64,000 nt of DNA from Chitinophaga filiformis (GTDB lineage Bacteria; Bacteroidota; Bacteroidia; Chitinophagales; Chitinophagaceae): the NCBI RefSeq assembly GCF_900102545.1, contig NZ_FNBN01000003.1:62001-126000 (forward strand), read 5' to 3'. The notes beneath the pieces are model-generated. The model saw only the letters and a program-made list of their open reading frames with translations. It did no database searches and was not told where the DNA came from. The number at the start of each line of letters is the position of its first letter. Position 1 is the stretch's first letter. Below are positions 44,563 to 52,560 of the stretch, piece after piece. The position numbers were made by a program, and so were the translations under genes.

Positions 44563-44609
44563 ATAAAAAAAGCCCTTCCGTAGTTGGAAGAGCCTTCAGG
44601 TATTTTATT
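44563..44609 (-). terminator. Expression-platform terminator of the SAM riboswitch
   Basis: On the minus strand AAGGCTCTTCC, loop, GGAAGGGCTT (one bulged G, one wobble) is followed by TTTTTTAT. It lies about 25 bases after the aptamer and 90 bases before the trans-sulfuration gene, consistent with termination at high SAM. Confidence 0.8.
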
Positions 44610-44632
44610 ACGATGAATATCAATCTCTGCCA

Positions 44633-44747
44633 ACTTATCTTCCCTCGGTTATCGTATAACCGGGGCCGGAATTAGCACCTTTCCCTGTATTACAGGTTGG
44701 TTGCTAAGGCATCGCAGGGCCAAGTCCCTCCGCCTTTCTGGATAAGT
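44633..44747 (-). ncRNA. SAM-I (S-box) riboswitch
   Basis: Read on the minus strand, the element contains the S-box landmarks in order: ACTTATCcAGAaaGGcGGAG at the 5' P1/P2 side, GGGACTTGGCCCTGCGAtGCC, TAGCAACC, AAGGTGCTAATTCC, and a closing GATAAGT that pairs with the first ACTTATC (44747-44741 with 44639-44633). All invariant core blocks of the SAM-I family are present. It precedes a Cys/Met-metabolism gene followed by hom and is coupled to a terminator, so high S-adenosylmethionine would switch the methionine genes off. Confidence 0.95.
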
Positions 44748-44942
44748 CATGTGTAAGAACTGGGTGCAAAGTTAAAGGTACTTTGATGAAATTTCCAAAA
44801 AGGAATATTTTTTCATCTCTTAGATTTAAGAAAAAATGTAATATAAAGCTGAATTGGCTATATCTTTAGGGATTGTGGACGCTGATAGAAATCATCGCAG
44901 GCCTGAACCAGAACTTTTAATTCAGTTTCAATAGGATATTGT

Positions 44943-45485
44943 ATGAATAGGGACCAAAGGAAGACTATCTTTTATCTCTTCTGTTTAATCTGTATCGTTC
45001 CTATGTTTTTTGCCGGAGCATTGCTGCTTGGAAAATGGATAGATAAAAAAAAGATCGAAAGAATAAAGGCTGATCCTGCCAGTGCAGTTGGATTTATTTA
45101 TAAGTCAAAAACGACAGGAAAAGGGGAAAAGGTTTGGTCGGAATATTTTGTTAACGGTAAAAGATACGAGGTTAAAGGGTTACCTCCCGGTGGAGCAAAC
45201 GTACAAGTAGATATGTTTTTCCGAGTAATATATGAACGAAAACATCCCGACAACAGTATCATTGACTTTGCAATCCCTTTGTTTAGTGAAGAAGATATTA
45301 CGAAGCAAACAACTGGTACTGTGGATTTAGTAAATCCTGCTACTGTGAGGTTCTTGTATAAAGTTAACGGAGAATCTTATAGTTGCATACAGGTGCTGCC
45401 TGAAGGAAGAACCGTAAAAAATGGAGAAACCTTTCCTGTAGAATACCTGGAACAAGATCCATGGATGGCAATTTTAAAACTGTAA
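44943..45485 (+). CDS. Membrane-anchored protein of unknown function
   Basis: The 180-residue product has one N-terminal hydrophobic helix (IFYLFCLICIVPMFFAGALLLGKWI, residues 9-33) and then a soluble part with two similar beta-rich segments, AVGFIYKSKTTGKGEKVWSEYFVNGKRYEV and TVRFLYKVNGESYSCIQVLP. Both are of the DUF3592-like kind, in which a short strand-turn-strand with xxYxVNGxxY is repeated. I cannot name the family with confidence. It stands alone; base use is a little more AT-rich than the neighbours, which is common for lineage-specific genes. Confidence 0.7.
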   Translation: MNRDQRKTIFYLFCLICIVPMFFAGALLLGKWIDKKKIERIKADPASAVGFIYKSKTTGKGEKVWSEYFVNGKRYEVKGLPPGGANVQVDMFFRVIYERKHPDNSIIDFAIPLFSEEDITKQTTGTVDLVNPATVRFLYKVNGESYSCIQVLPEGRTVKNGETFPVEYLEQDPWMAILKL

Positions 45486-45590
45486 AAAAAGCCATTGTAT
45501 AAGTGAACGTTATTTTTTGCACCTACTTATTTTTTCACTAATTTGTTTTCCCTTTGAGTAATTTTTAATAACTCTGTTAACCAACCATTT

Positions 45591-46889
45591 ATGACCATTG
45601 TGAATGTTGATCCTCTTTTGGCAGAAGAGCTATTTCAACACATCTGGCAGTTTCGCTTATTCACCCAATCTGCTCTTACAACACTGGAGGGCGAGCCTTT
45701 ACACATAGAGCATCCCGGTCAGCATAACCGGCATGCCGGACCTGATTTTACTGCCGCAAGGATCCGCATCGGGGAAACACTTTGGGTGGGAAATGTGGAA
45801 CTGCATCTGAAAACGTCTGACTGGTTCCGACATGGACATCAGCATGACCTGCAATACCGGAATGTGATCCTGCATGTGGTTTTTGAACACGACATGAAAG
45901 GAGGGACGACAAATGGTATCCCTATCCTGGAGCTGCAACCTGCTGTTCCGAAGTTGCTGTTACAGCGGTATGAATCCTTGCGGCAATCTGCAGCCTTTGT
46001 ACCCTGTGCCGCTCAGGTCACCGATGTTCCGTCACTGATCTGGACATGCTGGAAAGACCGTTTGCTGGTAGAGCGGCTGGAGCAGAAAGCGGATACATTC
46101 AAAGGCTGGCTGCTGCAAACACAGTATGACTGGGAAGAGGTCTGCTTCCGGGCCATTGCCAGAGCTGCAGGCATGCCTGTGAATGGAGAGGCATTCCTGC
46201 ATTTAGCCCAGTCATTGCCTTACAGGTTGCTGGCACGCCAGCAGCATGACCTGACCTACCTCGAGGCATTGTTGTTCGGGCAGGCGGGAATGCTGGATGA
46301 TACAGCCACTGACCCTTATATAAGAGGGCTCCAGCGGGAGTATCACTACCTGCAGCATAAGTACCATTTCACACCGCTGGCGGCAGGGCATTGGAAATGG
46401 CTGCGGATGCGTCCCGCTTCTTTTCCGTCTATGAAGATCGCTTTTCTCGCAGCGCTGCTGCACAAAGTCCCGCACCTCTTCTCCCGGATGCTGGATGCAC
46501 CGGATGCCGCCTGTCTGGAAAAATTGTTACAAGTCCGGCCTTCAGATTACTGGCAGACACATTACAAATTTGGCAAACCTGTTAGCCGGACGCAGATGCC
46601 AGGTACACGGGCAATCCACAATATCCTGATCAATACGTTATTACCCCTTTTATACCTGTATGGCAGAGAAAAGGGCGATACCCGTTATCAGGAGAAAGCC
46701 ATTGCCTTTCTGCGCCAGCTTCGCGCAGAGGAAAATCACGTGATGACCGGTTGGAATGCATTGAATATCAAGGCTGATTCTGCCGGGCAGAGTCAGGCAT
46801 TATTGCAGCTGAAACAATACTATTGTGATGAAAAACATTGTCTGAAGTGCGCTGTCGGGGCAAGGTTACTTCGGTCGGATATTGCCTGA
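45591..46889 (+). CDS. DUF2851 family protein
   Basis: The 432-residue protein matches the DUF2851 family, which is almost confined to Bacteroidota. The opening is EELFQHIWQFRLFTQSALTTLEGEPLHIEHPGQHNRHAGPDFTAARIRIG, followed by WVGNVELHLKTSDWFRHGH. The pattern GPDFxxARIxIgxxxWvGnVELHxkxSDW resembles the active site of PD-(D/E)XK nucleases (D...ELH xK). The C-terminal half is helical and ends CDEKHCLKCAVGARLLR with a CxxC-like cysteine pair. A nuclease function is inference from the motif only. Confidence 0.85.
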   Translation: MTIVNVDPLLAEELFQHIWQFRLFTQSALTTLEGEPLHIEHPGQHNRHAGPDFTAARIRIGETLWVGNVELHLKTSDWFRHGHQHDLQYRNVILHVVFEHDMKGGTTNGIPILELQPAVPKLLLQRYESLRQSAAFVPCAAQVTDVPSLIWTCWKDRLLVERLEQKADTFKGWLLQTQYDWEEVCFRAIARAAGMPVNGEAFLHLAQSLPYRLLARQQHDLTYLEALLFGQAGMLDDTATDPYIRGLQREYHYLQHKYHFTPLAAGHWKWLRMRPASFPSMKIAFLAALLHKVPHLFSRMLDAPDAACLEKLLQVRPSDYWQTHYKFGKPVSRTQMPGTRAIHNILINTLLPLLYLYGREKGDTRYQEKAIAFLRQLRAEENHVMTGWNALNIKADSAGQSQALLQLKQYYCDEKHCLKCAVGARLLRSDIA

Positions 46890-46910
46890 ACCGGGGGGAT
46901 TGAATTTCCT

Positions 46911-47302
46911 GCAGGTCCACCTTTAAGGCATGTCAAAGGCATAGTAAAGCCATGGTAAAGGCATGGTAAAGGCATGGATAAGGCGTACTTGTGTTTCCCG
47001 CAGGTCCACCTTTAAGGCATGTCAAAGGCATAGTAAAGCCATGGTAAAGGCATGGATAAGACGTACTTGCGTTTTTCGCAGGTCCACCTTTAAGGCATGT
47101 CAAAGGCATAGCAAAGCCATGGTAAAGGCATGTATAAGGCGTACTTGTGTTTCCCGCAGGTCCACCTTTGAGGCATGTCAAAGGCATAGTAAAGCTATGG
47201 TAAAGGCATGTATAAAGCGTACTTGCGTTTCTCGCAGGTCCACCTTTAAGGCATGGTAAAGCCATGGTAAAGGCATGTATAAAGCGTACTCGAGTTTCCC
47301 GC
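46911..47302. repeat. Nested tandem repeat: five 78-bp units made of 11-bp sub-repeats
   Basis: GCAGGTCCAC marks the start of units at 46911, 47000, 47078, 47156 and 47234; a degenerate GCAGATTATC at 47301 ends the array. The three central units are exactly 78 bases. The first is 89 and the last 67, i.e. plus or minus 11. Inside each unit is a run of 11-base sub-repeats of the type AAAGGCATGGT. Copies differ at a few positions only. Because 78 is a multiple of three, frames stay open on both strands across the array, but these have no start signal or family resemblance. Confidence 0.92.
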
Positions 47303-47480
47303 AGATTATCCAGTACCGAATACATACCGAATGCATAAGGACCCGATTACCTTTACCTGAGATTCGATAGAGATGGCTCCGAGATGGCTTAAACGAATCA
47401 TCTCTTAATCTGGATTGGGTTGAGCCATGGGGATATATCCGCTGGCGGGGCCTATTCCGTCCATCGGGGCCCATTAGGTT

Positions 47481-47528
47481 TCCCGGGGGGCACCCCGGCC
47501 TACAAACACTGAGACTCCTGCCGGAGTC
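47481..47528 (-). repeat. REP-like double hairpin element (copy 3, inverted)
   Basis: On the minus strand GACTCC-ggca-GGAGTC, the linker AGTGTTTGTAG and CCGGGG-tgcc-CCCCGG reproduce the element at 19493-19541. The linker sequence AGTGTTTGTAG is identical in the two. Confidence 0.75.
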
Positions 47529-47608
47529 CTATTATGTTTTGTTAATAACGTGTTGCTATAAGCACAGATGCCTTTACTGTGCCTTTGCGGTGGGCCTCTG
47601 GTCTTGTC

Positions 47609-47646
47609 CAGTATTTGTAGCCTTGGGTTTCAACCCCGGAAATACA
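47609..47646 (+). repeat. Degenerate REP-like hairpin (copy 4)
   Basis: TATTTGTAGCCTTGGGTTTCAACCCCGGAAATA keeps the TTTGTAG-CC...GGGT/ACCC...GG arrangement of the second hairpin, without the GACTCC/GGAGTC partner. Confidence 0.5.
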
Positions 47647-47853
47647 GCCCTTTCCCCCTCACGAAAGCTTCTGTAACCATTTCCTGGTTACGGCGTTATA
47701 TATACATGGGCGTGGGTTTACAGACAAAAACAAATTTACACATGACAGAAAAAACGTGTAGGTTTGTAACGGTAGGCATACCAATATAATGCCCCCTACG
47801 TTTATATAGCATAGCCCGGCGGCTATACTCCTTAACTAAACAAATCTATACAG

Positions 47854-48702
47854 GTGAAAAGACTATACTCATCCTTGCTTCTTCTGGTCATGGCGGGTAG
47901 TTTGTATGCCCAGGATTCAAATACGGACGGACTTTCCAAAAAAGAACAGCGGGAACAACGCAAATTGAAGCGCATTTCATTGTTCAAACAAATGGAAGAA
48001 GGAGAGAACCTGTATCAGCGAGAATTCTCATTAGGTGCCAGAATAAATACAGATGGCTGGACCGGCCTGTTTGAACTAGGATACCGTAAGAGCAGGACCA
48101 AAGTGAATTATTTTCAGATTGAATTCGGTGAGAAAAAGAATCCCAAGGAGGATAAAAAGGCCGGACAACCCAAAGGCGTTGACCCTTACGGATTTATCTA
48201 TTCAGAGAAACCCTACATATACGGTAAGCAAAATAACTTCTACCAGGTTAAGCTGGGCGTAGGACAGCAAAGGCTGATCGGTGGTAAAGCCAACAAGAAT
48301 GGCGTACTCGTGAACGCGATCTATTATGGTGGCCTGTCTGTCGGTATGCTGAAACCTTATTACCTCAATATCGTAGATCCTAATACCGAACAGGGCGTAC
48401 AGGTCAAATATGGTCAGAACCCTTTATATAACCAGGCATTCCTGGACAGGGCGTCTATTATAGGAGGAGCCGGATTCGGTAAAGGCTGGGGAGAACTCAG
48501 CATCGTTCCCGGTGTACATGCAAAAACAGGCCTGCGGTTCGACTGGGCCCGTTTCAATGAGGTGGTAAGTGCCCTGGAAGTAGGTGTGAACGCAGAATAC
48601 TACACCAAGGATATCAATATTATGATAGACCAGGGGGCCAAAAAATTCTTCTTCAATGCATACATAGCACTTCAGTTTGGAAAGCGTTGGGATAAGAAAT
48701 AG
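47854..48702 (+). CDS. Secreted beta-rich protein, probably outer-membrane associated
   Basis: The 282-residue product uses a GTG start at 47854, directly before a signal peptide (KRLYSSLLLLVMAGSLYAQ). The mature part is rich in alternating aromatic strands: FSLGARINTDGWTGLFELGYRKSRTKVNYFQIEFGEKK, NNFYQVKLGVGQQRLIGG, AIYYGGLSVGMLKPYYLNI, and a last strand FFFNAYIALQFGKRW. The terminal Trp and the strand pattern fit a small outer-membrane beta-barrel. I do not recognise a named family. It precedes lipA by 41 bases on the same strand. Confidence 0.72.
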   Translation: MKRLYSSLLLLVMAGSLYAQDSNTDGLSKKEQREQRKLKRISLFKQMEEGENLYQREFSLGARINTDGWTGLFELGYRKSRTKVNYFQIEFGEKKNPKEDKKAGQPKGVDPYGFIYSEKPYIYGKQNNFYQVKLGVGQQRLIGGKANKNGVLVNAIYYGGLSVGMLKPYYLNIVDPNTEQGVQVKYGQNPLYNQAFLDRASIIGGAGFGKGWGELSIVPGVHAKTGLRFDWARFNEVVSALEVGVNAEYYTKDINIMIDQGAKKFFFNAYIALQFGKRWDKK

Positions 48703-48743
48703 TTGAGAAGTATTAAATTTGTGTCCTAAAGAAAGGATCAGAG

Positions 48744-49664
48744 ATGGAAGAAACACCGATTACAACCGCAACGCCATGCAGCACAGCGCCTGCTGCCGCT
48801 GCTCCGAGAACTAAGAAACCGGACTGGCTGAGGGTTAAGTTGCCAATAGGAGAGAGTTATAAGCAGGTACGTAACCTGGTTGATACACATAAGTTGCATA
48901 CGATCTGTGAGAGCGGTAATTGCCCTAATATGGGCGAATGCTGGGGAGCTGGCACCGCCACTTTTATGATTCTGGGGAATATCTGTACCCGCAGCTGTGG
49001 CTTCTGCGCAGTAGCTACCGGCAGGCCCGAAGCTGTGGATTGGGATGAGCCTCAACGGGTTGCGGAAGCAATCTACCTCATGAAAGTGAAACACGCCGTG
49101 ATCACTTCGGTGGACAGAGATGAGCTGAAAGATGGTGGTTCCATCATCTGGGCCAATACAATTAAAGCAGTCAGGTCACTGAATCCGGATACAACAATGG
49201 AAACATTGATCCCTGACTTCAGGGGGCAGTGGGAAAACCTCCAGCGCATCATTGAAGTGGCGCCGGAAGTAGTATCCCACAACCTCGAAACAGTGGAACG
49301 CCTCACCAAGCAGGTGCGTATCCAGGCTAAATATCACCGTAGCCTGGAGGTGATCCGTCGCCTGAAAGACGGAGGCATGCGTACCAAAAGCGGTATCATG
49401 CTCGGTCTTGGTGAAACTAAAGAGGAAGTGGTACAGGCAATGCAGGACCTGTACGATAATGGATGTGACGTGGTGACACTCGGACAATATCTTCAACCTA
49501 CCCCAAAACATCTGCCGGTTGTCCGTTTTGTTCATCCAGACGAGTTCGCAGAATTGCGTGAAATAGGATATAATATGGGCCTGGATTATGTTGAATCAGG
49601 ACCATTAGTGAGATCTTCCTACCATGCAGAAAAACATATTCATAGTGGACGTGCGGTGAAATAG
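48744..49664 (+). CDS. lipA: Lipoyl synthase
   Basis: The 306-residue radical SAM enzyme has both iron-sulfur motifs: the auxiliary-cluster cysteines in [14 protein letters not shown] (CxxxxCxxxxxC) and the radical-SAM CxxxCxxC in [10 protein letters not shown]. Further signatures are [29 protein letters not shown], and a C-terminal [13 protein letters not shown] with the RSSYHA motif that supplies the fourth ligand to the auxiliary cluster. It inserts two sulfur atoms into octanoyl-lipoyl domains, serving pyruvate and 2-oxoglutarate dehydrogenases and the glycine cleavage system (gcvP is in this window). Confidence 0.97.
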   Translation: MEETPITTATPCSTAPAAAAPRTKKPDWLRVKLPIGESYKQVRNLVDTHKLHTICESGNCPNMGECWGAGTATFMILGNICTRSCGFCAVATGRPEAVDWDEPQRVAEAIYLMKVKHAVITSVDRDELKDGGSIIWANTIKAVRSLNPDTTMETLIPDFRGQWENLQRIIEVAPEVVSHNLETVERLTKQVRIQAKYHRSLEVIRRLKDGGMRTKSGIMLGLGETKEEVVQAMQDLYDNGCDVVTLGQYLQPTPKHLPVVRFVHPDEFAELREIGYNMGLDYVESGPLVRSSYHAEKHIHSGRAVK

Positions 49665-49722
49665 AAGTTAAACTGTTGTTTAAATTTACATCAGTGGTAA
49701 CATGTTTCTGATTGCGAGTCAC

Positions 49723-49730
49723 TATCTTTG
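49723..49730 (+). promoter_or_regulatory. Candidate -7 element before the RND efflux operon
   Basis: TATCTTTG matches TAnnTTTG exactly. A TTT about 17 bases upstream could serve as the -33 element, but does not match TTG. If used, transcription starts near 49737 and leaves a leader of about 260 bases before the first efflux gene. Confidence 0.45.
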
Positions 49731-49748
49731 CCGTGCAATTACGGGAAA

Positions 49749-49790
49749 GGTATAGCTATAATTCCCTTTAACAGGAATTATAGCTATACC
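49749..49790. promoter_or_regulatory. 17-bp perfect inverted repeat upstream of the efflux operon
   Basis: GGTATAGCTATAATTCC (49749-49765) and GGAATTATAGCTATACC (49774-49790) are perfect reverse complements with an 8-base spacer. There is no T-run behind it, so it does not look like the lipA terminator. It could be an operator for a dimeric repressor of the efflux genes or a leader hairpin. An additional 8-bp pair, ATGCTAAA/TTTAGCAT, lies at 49865-49872 and 49900-49907. The rest of 49665-49998 shows nothing else. Confidence 0.6.
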
Positions 49791-49998
49791 GTCTGTCGGC
49801 TTTTATCCCAAAAATTGTAATCTACCGTTAACAACCTGAACCTACCTGTTTGCAGTTTGTGCATATGCTAAACTGTGCCCGTCGTTTGCCGAGATTCACT
49901 TTAGCATCCGAATCCAAAATAGAACATTATATATACCGGGCAATATCGTCGTTGTCCTTCGATTGGTGTAAAGAAGAATCTGATTGTCAAAACCTTTT

Positions 49999-51327
49999 AT
50001 GAAAAGAGTATTTTATCTGACCGCCGTACTAAGTGCTGTGCTATATAATGCACCCTCTTATGCGCAAAAGGTCTCCGATTCATTGCTTCCTCAGGCAACC
50101 TTGCAGGCTTGCATTCAGTATGCGCTTAACCATCAGCCAGTTGTAAAACAGGCAAGACTGGATGAAGACATCACTGAATATACCATTAAAGGTAAACTTG
50201 CTGACTGGTATCCTCAGGTTGGGCTGGACTACAATCTGTACCATTATTTAAAGGTACCGACTTCCTATTTCAACGGTAACTATGCCCAGATTGGTGTAGC
50301 CAATACCTCTGCCGCACTGTTCCAGTGGAACCAGAACCTGTTTAACCGCGACCTCCTGCTGGCTGGCAGAACCGCCCGCGACGTACGTAAACAGGCAAAG
50401 CAAAACACAGAAAGCTACCGGATCGATGTGGTGGCCAATGTAACCAAGGCTTATTTCGACCTCCTGCTTACCCAGAAACAGATTGATGTCCTGAATGAAG
50501 ACATCACCCGCCTGGAACGTAGCCTGAAAGATGCCTATAACCAATACCAGGGTGGGCTGGTGGATAAGACCGACTACAAACGGGCTACCATCTCTCTCAA
50601 CAATACCCGTGCGCAGAAAAAAACAGGGGAAGAGCAGCTGAAAGCGCGTGAAGCTTATCTGCGCCAATTGATGGGATATCCTGTCTCCGGCTCATTGCCA
50701 CTGGTGTATGATACTGCCCAGATGGCACAAAGTGTACAACTGGACACTACTGTTGCCGTGGCTTATGACAACAGGATAGAAATGCAGTTGCTGCAAACAC
50801 AAAAGGTTTTGCAGGAAGCGGAACTGAAATATAACAAGTGGAGTTTCCTCCCGACAGTGTCTGCTTTTGCAAACTACAGTTTCAACTACCTGCACCCTGA
50901 TTTCCCGAAATTATACAGCAACAACCTGCCAAGTTCCCAGATAGGGTTGAAAGTATCCCTACCTATCTTCCAGGGCTCTAAACGTATCTACAATATCCGT
51001 CAGTCGGAGTTGCAGGTAAAACGTATAGACCTGGATGTGGAAAACCTGCGTAATCAGATCAATACGGAGTATACACAGGCGATGGCTACTTATAAGGCTA
51101 ATTTCAACCAGTTTATGGTGATGAAGGAGAACGTGGACCTGGCCCAGGAAGTATACAACCTCATCGAACTGCAGTACCGGGAAGGTGTGAAAACATACCT
51201 TGAGGTGATCACTGCTCAGACTGACCTCCGTTCAGCGCAACTCAATTATTATAACGCGATGTACACTGTACTGTCGAGCAAGATAGATCTGCAGCGTGCA
51301 CTGGGAACAATATCAACTAACTACTAA
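49999..51327 (+). CDS. TolC-family outer membrane efflux protein
   Basis: The product is 442 residues from the ATG at 49999, which opens a signal peptide (MKRVFYLTAVLSAVLYNAPSYAQ); a TTG five codons earlier is ignored. The mature part consists of two repeats of long helices and two strands: LQACIQYALNHQPVVKQARLD, GLDYNLYHYL, NVTKAYFDLLLTQKQIDVLNED, then SELQVKRIDLDVENLRNQINTEY and NLIELQYREGVKTYLEVITAQTDLRSAQLNYYNAMY, the closing OEP motif. It would form the trimeric outer-membrane channel of the pump whose adaptor and permease follow at 51382 and 52561. Confidence 0.93.
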   Translation: MKRVFYLTAVLSAVLYNAPSYAQKVSDSLLPQATLQACIQYALNHQPVVKQARLDEDITEYTIKGKLADWYPQVGLDYNLYHYLKVPTSYFNGNYAQIGVANTSAALFQWNQNLFNRDLLLAGRTARDVRKQAKQNTESYRIDVVANVTKAYFDLLLTQKQIDVLNEDITRLERSLKDAYNQYQGGLVDKTDYKRATISLNNTRAQKKTGEEQLKAREAYLRQLMGYPVSGSLPLVYDTAQMAQSVQLDTTVAVAYDNRIEMQLLQTQKVLQEAELKYNKWSFLPTVSAFANYSFNYLHPDFPKLYSNNLPSSQIGLKVSLPIFQGSKRIYNIRQSELQVKRIDLDVENLRNQINTEYTQAMATYKANFNQFMVMKENVDLAQEVYNLIELQYREGVKTYLEVITAQTDLRSAQLNYYNAMYTVLSSKIDLQRALGTISTNY

Positions 51328-51381
51328 TAAGGAAACTGGCCGGGCCGCAAGCCTGGTCATTGAAAGGACAAATATTTTCAG

Positions 51382-52524
51382 ATGAAAACAAAGCAACACA
51401 TTCTCCTCATTGGCGCTACAGGCTTATTTTACCTGGCTTCCTGTAAAGGCCCGGCTCAGAAAGCAGCCATGGTACTGCCCCCAACACCGGTAAGCGTTGT
51501 TCCTGCCGCTATGGGCACCGCTGTCTATTACGATAAATATCCCGCTACCGTAGTGGCATTGAACCAGGTAGAACTGCGTGCACAGGTATCAGGGTATATT
51601 ACCGGCATTTTCTTCAAAGAAGGTGAAGTGGTACAGAAGGGAAAAGCGCTCTATGAAATAGACCGTCGTAAGTATGAAGCTGCTTACCGCCAGGCAGAAG
51701 CAAGCATCGCCCAGGCAAAAGCTAATCTTACCAAAGCACAGAAAGATGCAGACCGTTACCATAAACTGGCAGAGCAGGATGCGATTGCCCGCCAGACTTT
51801 GGATAACGCAGATGCAGCACTGGATGTAAGCCGTAGCCAGCTGGCTGCAGCTGAAGCATCCTTACTGGCAGCACGTACAGATCTCGATTACTCCATCATA
51901 AAAGCACCTTTCACCGGCCGTATAGGTATTTCACAGGTGAAATTGGGTGCACAGGTAGGTGCAGGAAACACATTGCTGAATACAATGTCTTCCGAAAACC
52001 CTATCGCAGTTGATTTCGTGGTAAATGAAAATGATATCCCACGCTTCTCTGCCCTGCAGGGTAAGGCTGTAGCCGCTGGCGATTCTACTTTCCGCCTACA
52101 GCTGCCTAACGGAAAACCATACGATGAACCAGGCCGTCTGACTGTAATCGACCGTGGTGTGGATAACCTGACAGCGACCATTAAGGTGCGTATTGAATTT
52201 AACAACCCTAAGGGCGAGCTGAAAGAAGGTATGAGCGGTGTCATGAACGTACTGAACGATCAGTCGGGCGACCGCGTGATCATTCCTTACAAATCAGTGG
52301 TGGAACAGATGGGCGAATTCTTTGTATTCGTTGCGAAAGATACTGTTGCTGAACAGCGTAAAATACACCTCGGTCCTCGTATGAGAGACAGGATCGTGGT
52401 AATGGACGGCGTACAGCAGGGTGAACTGATCGTAACAGAAGGTCTGAACCGTTTGCGTGATGGTGGTAAGATTGATACCACTACCGTGAAAAAAGCTCCG
52501 GATGCAGCCGCAGCCAAGAAATAG
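51382..52524 (+). CDS. RND efflux periplasmic adaptor (membrane fusion protein)
   Basis: The 380-residue lipoprotein has a signal ending FYLASC (Cys21). The order of parts is standard: a biotinyl-lipoyl-like half ELRAQVSGYITGIFFKEGEVVQKGKALYEID, a coiled-coil hairpin YRQAEASIAQAKANLTKAQKDADRYHKLAEQDAIARQTLDNADAALD, the second lipoyl half DYSIIKAPFTGRIGISQVKLGAQVG, then beta-barrel and membrane-proximal domains. It links the TolC-like channel to the RND permease, which follows 36 bases later. Confidence 0.95.
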   Translation: MKTKQHILLIGATGLFYLASCKGPAQKAAMVLPPTPVSVVPAAMGTAVYYDKYPATVVALNQVELRAQVSGYITGIFFKEGEVVQKGKALYEIDRRKYEAAYRQAEASIAQAKANLTKAQKDADRYHKLAEQDAIARQTLDNADAALDVSRSQLAAAEASLLAARTDLDYSIIKAPFTGRIGISQVKLGAQVGAGNTLLNTMSSENPIAVDFVVNENDIPRFSALQGKAVAAGDSTFRLQLPNGKPYDEPGRLTVIDRGVDNLTATIKVRIEFNNPKGELKEGMSGVMNVLNDQSGDRVIIPYKSVVEQMGEFFVFVAKDTVAEQRKIHLGPRMRDRIVVMDGVQQGELIVTEGLNRLRDGGKIDTTTVKKAPDAAAAKK

Positions 52525-52560
52525 ATAACAGTTTGAGTTTGAATCAATAGAAGAAGAAAC

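Larger units (their letters stand above)
47303..47853. other. Gene-poor stretch with two REP-like hairpins
   Basis: No credible gene is seen. It holds an inverted REP-like element at 47481-47528, a second degenerate one at 47609-47646, and AT-rich sequence before the gene at 47854. A TAGGTTTG at 47759-47766 fits the Bacteroidota -7 consensus and may be that gene's promoter, but the matching -33 element is unclear. Confidence 0.5.

Noticed and set aside
46933..47325. A 130-codon repetitive frame on the minus strand and a 98-codon one on the plus strand
   Set aside because: Both exist because the repeat unit is 78 bases, a multiple of three. They have no signal peptide, no start context and no family resemblance.
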